Below are positions 62,220-64,000 of a DNA stretch of 64,000 nt, piece by piece; within the stretch, counting starts at the first letter, position 1, and each line of letters starts with the position of its first letter. Both the position numbers and the translations under genes were made by a program. Source of the stretch: DAITQM01 sp039794245 (GTDB lineage: Bacteria; Pseudomonadota; Gammaproteobacteria; Xanthomonadales; Wenzhouxiangellaceae). Where the stretch lies: assembly GCA_039794245.1 (NCBI GenBank), contig JBDIVS010000006.1, positions 70,357 to 134,356 of the forward strand, read 5' to 3'. The notes under the pieces were generated by a model. The model was not told the DNA's origin and ran no database searches. It was given only the letters and a program-made list of their open reading frames with translations.

Positions 62220-63794
62220 TTACAGTCCGAGCGGCGCGAGCAGTTCGGCAGCGCGCGCCGCAGCGGCGGGATCGGGGGTGGCGCAACGCCGCCACGGGCG
62301 GTCGCACTCCCCCGGCCACTTGCGCGTCGCATCCAGCCCCAGCTTGCCGCCAAGGCCGGCGACCGGGCTGGCGAAATCGAGATAGTCGATCGGACTTTTG
62401 TCGATCGTCAGGGTATCGCGCACCGGATCGGCGCGCGTCGCGACCGCCCACAACACCTGGTCGGCGGCGCGCACGTCGATATCGTCGTCGGTGACGATGA
62501 TGTATTTGGTGTAGGTGAACTGCCTGAGCCACGACCAGATACCCAGCATCACGCGCCGCGCGTGACCAGCATACTGCTTGCGGATGCTGACCAGCGCCAG
62601 GCGGTAGGAACAGGCCGCCGGCGGCAGATAAAAATCGACGATCTCGGGGAACTCGGTGTGCAGCAGCGGGATGAACATTTCGTTGAACGCCGCGGCCAGC
62701 ACCGAGGGCTCGTCGTCCGGCGGGCGGCCCATGTAACTGGTGTGATAGACCGCATCGGCGCGGCGGCTGATGCGGCTGACGGTAAATACCGGAAAATCGC
62801 CGGTCTCGCCGTAATGCCCGGTGTGGTCGCAGAACGGCCCTTCGCGGGCCAGGTCGCCCGGCGCGATCCGGCCTTCGAGCACGATCTCGGCGTGTGCCGG
62901 CACCCAAAGATCGTGTTCCGTGCAGCGCGCCAGCTCGTTCGCGCCACCGCGCAGCAAGGCGGCGAGTTGATACTCCGACACCGTATCTGGCGCCGGCGCG
63001 ACGGCGGCGAGCTGCATCGCCGGGTCGGCGCCGATCACCACCGCCAACGGGAACGGCTCGCTCGGCCGGTCCGCCGTGAAATCGCGAAAATCCAGCGCCC
63101 CGCCGCGGTGCGGCAGCCAGCGCATGATCAAGCGGTTGCGGCCGATCACCTGCTGGCGATAGATCGCCACGTTGTGCCGGGTGCGGCGGGTGCCGCGGGT
63201 CACGACCAGGCCGAAGGTCAAAAGCGGCCCGGCATCCCCGGGCCAGCAGGTCGTGATCGGCAGCACCGAAAGGTCCACCGCCTCACCCGTGGTCACGACC
63301 TCACGCCACGGCGGGTCGGTAATCCGCCGCGGCCTGAGGTGGCGTAATTTCGCCCAGCGGAGCAAAGCGGCGCCGGCGAGCGGGCTTTCATCGGCCGCCC
63401 CCGGCGATCTGAAAAAGGCCAGAAGGTGGCCCAGGTCGCGCAGGCCTTTCCGGTCTTCGACACCGAGGGCGCGCCACACGCGCCGTTCGCTACCCCACAG
63501 GTTACCGAGCACCGGCAACTCGGCGCCCGGCACCTGGTCGAAACGCAGCGCCGGGCCGCCGCGTTGCAGGCTGTGCCGGCAACAGGCGGCAACTTCCAGG
63601 ACGCGATCGACCGGCTGGGCCAGGCGCTTGAGATCGCCGTGCCGTTCGAGATCGGCGGTGAACTCGCGCAGGTCGCGCCAGACGGGGCGGGCCGCCTGCG
63701 CCGCCAGAGCCGAAAGCGGCCGAGCGGCGGCGAGCGCCTCAAGCATCGCCATCCCGCGTTCCATTTGCGGCGCCGCCGGCCCGATCCGATCCAT
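62220..63794 (-). CDS. ubiD: UbiD family prenylated-FMN decarboxylase
   Basis: 524 residues. A 4-hydroxy-3-polyprenylbenzoate decarboxylase fold: LLTFGLVVTRGTRRTRHNVA, the prFMN/active-site stretch REGPFCDHTGHYGETGDFP and DKSPIDYLDFASPVAGLGGK. It decarboxylates the ubiquinone precursor with UbiX-made cofactor. The chosen ATG 63794 has GGGGA 5 bases upstream, both lying within the direct-repeat sequence; a longer frame starts at 63830. UbiX is not in the window. Confidence 0.9.
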   Translation of the reverse strand: MDRIGPAAPQMERGMAMLEALAAARPLSALAAQAARPVWRDLREFTADLERHGDLKRLAQPVDRVLEVAACCRHSLQRGGPALRFDQVPGAELPVLGNLWGSERRVWRALGVEDRKGLRDLGHLLAFFRSPGAADESPLAGAALLRWAKLRHLRPRRITDPPWREVVTTGEAVDLSVLPITTCWPGDAGPLLTFGLVVTRGTRRTRHNVAIYRQQVIGRNRLIMRWLPHRGGALDFRDFTADRPSEPFPLAVVIGADPAMQLAAVAPAPDTVSEYQLAALLRGGANELARCTEHDLWVPAHAEIVLEGRIAPGDLAREGPFCDHTGHYGETGDFPVFTVSRISRRADAVYHTSYMGRPPDDEPSVLAAAFNEMFIPLLHTEFPEIVDFYLPPAACSYRLALVSIRKQYAGHARRVMLGIWSWLRQFTYTKYIIVTDDDIDVRAADQVLWAVATRADPVRDTLTIDKSPIDYLDFASPVAGLGGKLGLDATRKWPGECDRPWRRCATPDPAAAARAAELLAPLGL

Positions 63795-64000
63795 GACTGT
63801 CCCCGATCGTCCCGGACGGGCCGATTTCATGGCATCTCATGACGACATCTCATGACTGTCCCCGATTGTGGTCCATGACTGTCCCCGATTGTGGTCCCGG
63901 ATTGCCGGGGGCCCGGCTGTGCCGCTTCGGTGACTGTCCCTGATGGCCGATGACTGTCCCCGATCGTCCCGGACGGGCCGATTTCATGGCATCTCATGAC
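63793..64000. repeat. Direct-repeat cluster upstream of ubiD
   Basis: A 51-base sequence at 63793-63843 recurs exactly at 63950-64000 (cut by the window edge). A 23-base unit is in perfect tandem at 63851-63873 and 63874-63896. ATGACTGTCCCCGAT or close variants occur five times (63793, 63852, 63875, about 63931, 63950). Read on the minus strand each carries GGGGACAGTCAT, a ribosome site plus ATG. No gene is evident inside. Confidence 0.8.

Noticed and set aside
61364..62353. Longer FNR-type protein starting at 62353
   Set aside because: The extra 79 residues do not resemble FNR, and the frame would run over the FNR box and the ubiD 3' end; ATG 62116 places the cysteines exactly at FNR positions.
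63851..63896. Two tandem 23-base units resembling a CRISPR start
   Set aside because: Adjacent copies with no spacer between them, irregular unit length elsewhere, and no cas gene nearby.

Overview
The window looks like a chromosomal stretch of a GC-rich gammaproteobacterium. Supporting signs are the bamD / rluD-pgeF arrangement, a complete six-gene mla phospholipid-transport run, mtgA, an FNR-type regulator with matching FNR boxes, a DUF3379 anti-sigma-like protein beside its ECF sigma factor, and a TonB receptor of the heme type. The load of exported peptidases (two S8, M1, M14, S9), FG-GAP proteins and an IPTL-CTERM tail suggests something near the Xanthomonadales/Wenzhouxiangella/Chromatiales area. 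That placement is inference, not a measured phylogeny. I see no rRNA, tRNA, CRISPR array, prophage or intact insertion sequence.

Layout. 1-2.1 kb: the start of a secreted FG-GAP protein, a REP-like palindrome, and a chimera in which a truncated ECF sigma factor gene runs into a truncated choice-of-anchor-D/IPTL-CTERM gene. 2.2-9.6 kb: Uma2-type nuclease, TonB-dependent heme-type receptor, NemR-like TetR regulator with a matching operator on each side, an unannotated 30-residue membrane peptide, an FG-GAP protein, a phosphoribosyltransferase and a small membrane protein. 9.7-14.7 kb: DUF2333 protein, exported amidohydrolase, N-acetylmuramoyl-alanine amidase, a miniature inverted-repeat element, a HExxH protein and a small cytochrome c. 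15-20.4 kb: nitric oxide reductase operon (4-TM protein, norC, norB) behind a perfect FNR box, divergent lrp-type regulator and alanine dehydrogenase, and a deoxyhypusine-synthase-like gene. 20.4-27.7 kb: two paralogous S8 peptidases (one with an in-frame amber codon) flanking an octaheme cytochrome c and an ATPase relic.

28.3-37 kb: pgeF, rluD, bamD, an M1 aminopeptidase and mlaFEDCB-mlaA. 37-46 kb: a toxin-antitoxin pair whose toxin carries an amber codon, M14 peptidase, mtgA, GTP-dependent PEP carboxykinase, zur, an SRPBCC protein, and an adhC-fghA formaldehyde-detoxification pair in which both genes are broken. 46-56 kb: S9 peptidase, DUF3144, a Tat-exported DUF1800/DUF1501 pair, an AhpD-like protein, patatin, ECF sigma plus DUF3379. 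56-64 kb: TPP-dependent acetolactate-synthase-like enzyme, metallophosphoesterase, PLP decarboxylase translationally coupled to an FNR-type regulator, and ubiD preceded by a direct-repeat cluster.

Themes. (1) Oxygen and nitric-oxide response: the regulator at 61364-62116 has the four cysteine ligand positions and the E..SR recognition signature of FNR, and boxes it should bind lie upstream of the nor operon and of itself. (2) Ongoing gene decay: at least six broken genes or fusions, including three with premature TAG codons. (3) Small mobile or dispersed repeats: a three-copy miniature element with CCCAAC ends, a 210-bp dispersed repeat, and a 51-bp direct repeat at the 5' end of ubiD. (4) Several genes have a -10 hexamer 6-8 bases before the start codon and no clear ribosome-binding site, suggesting leaderless messages. 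The least familiar unit is the NemR-like regulator, its two operators and the 30-residue membrane peptide at 5.46-6.29 kb.
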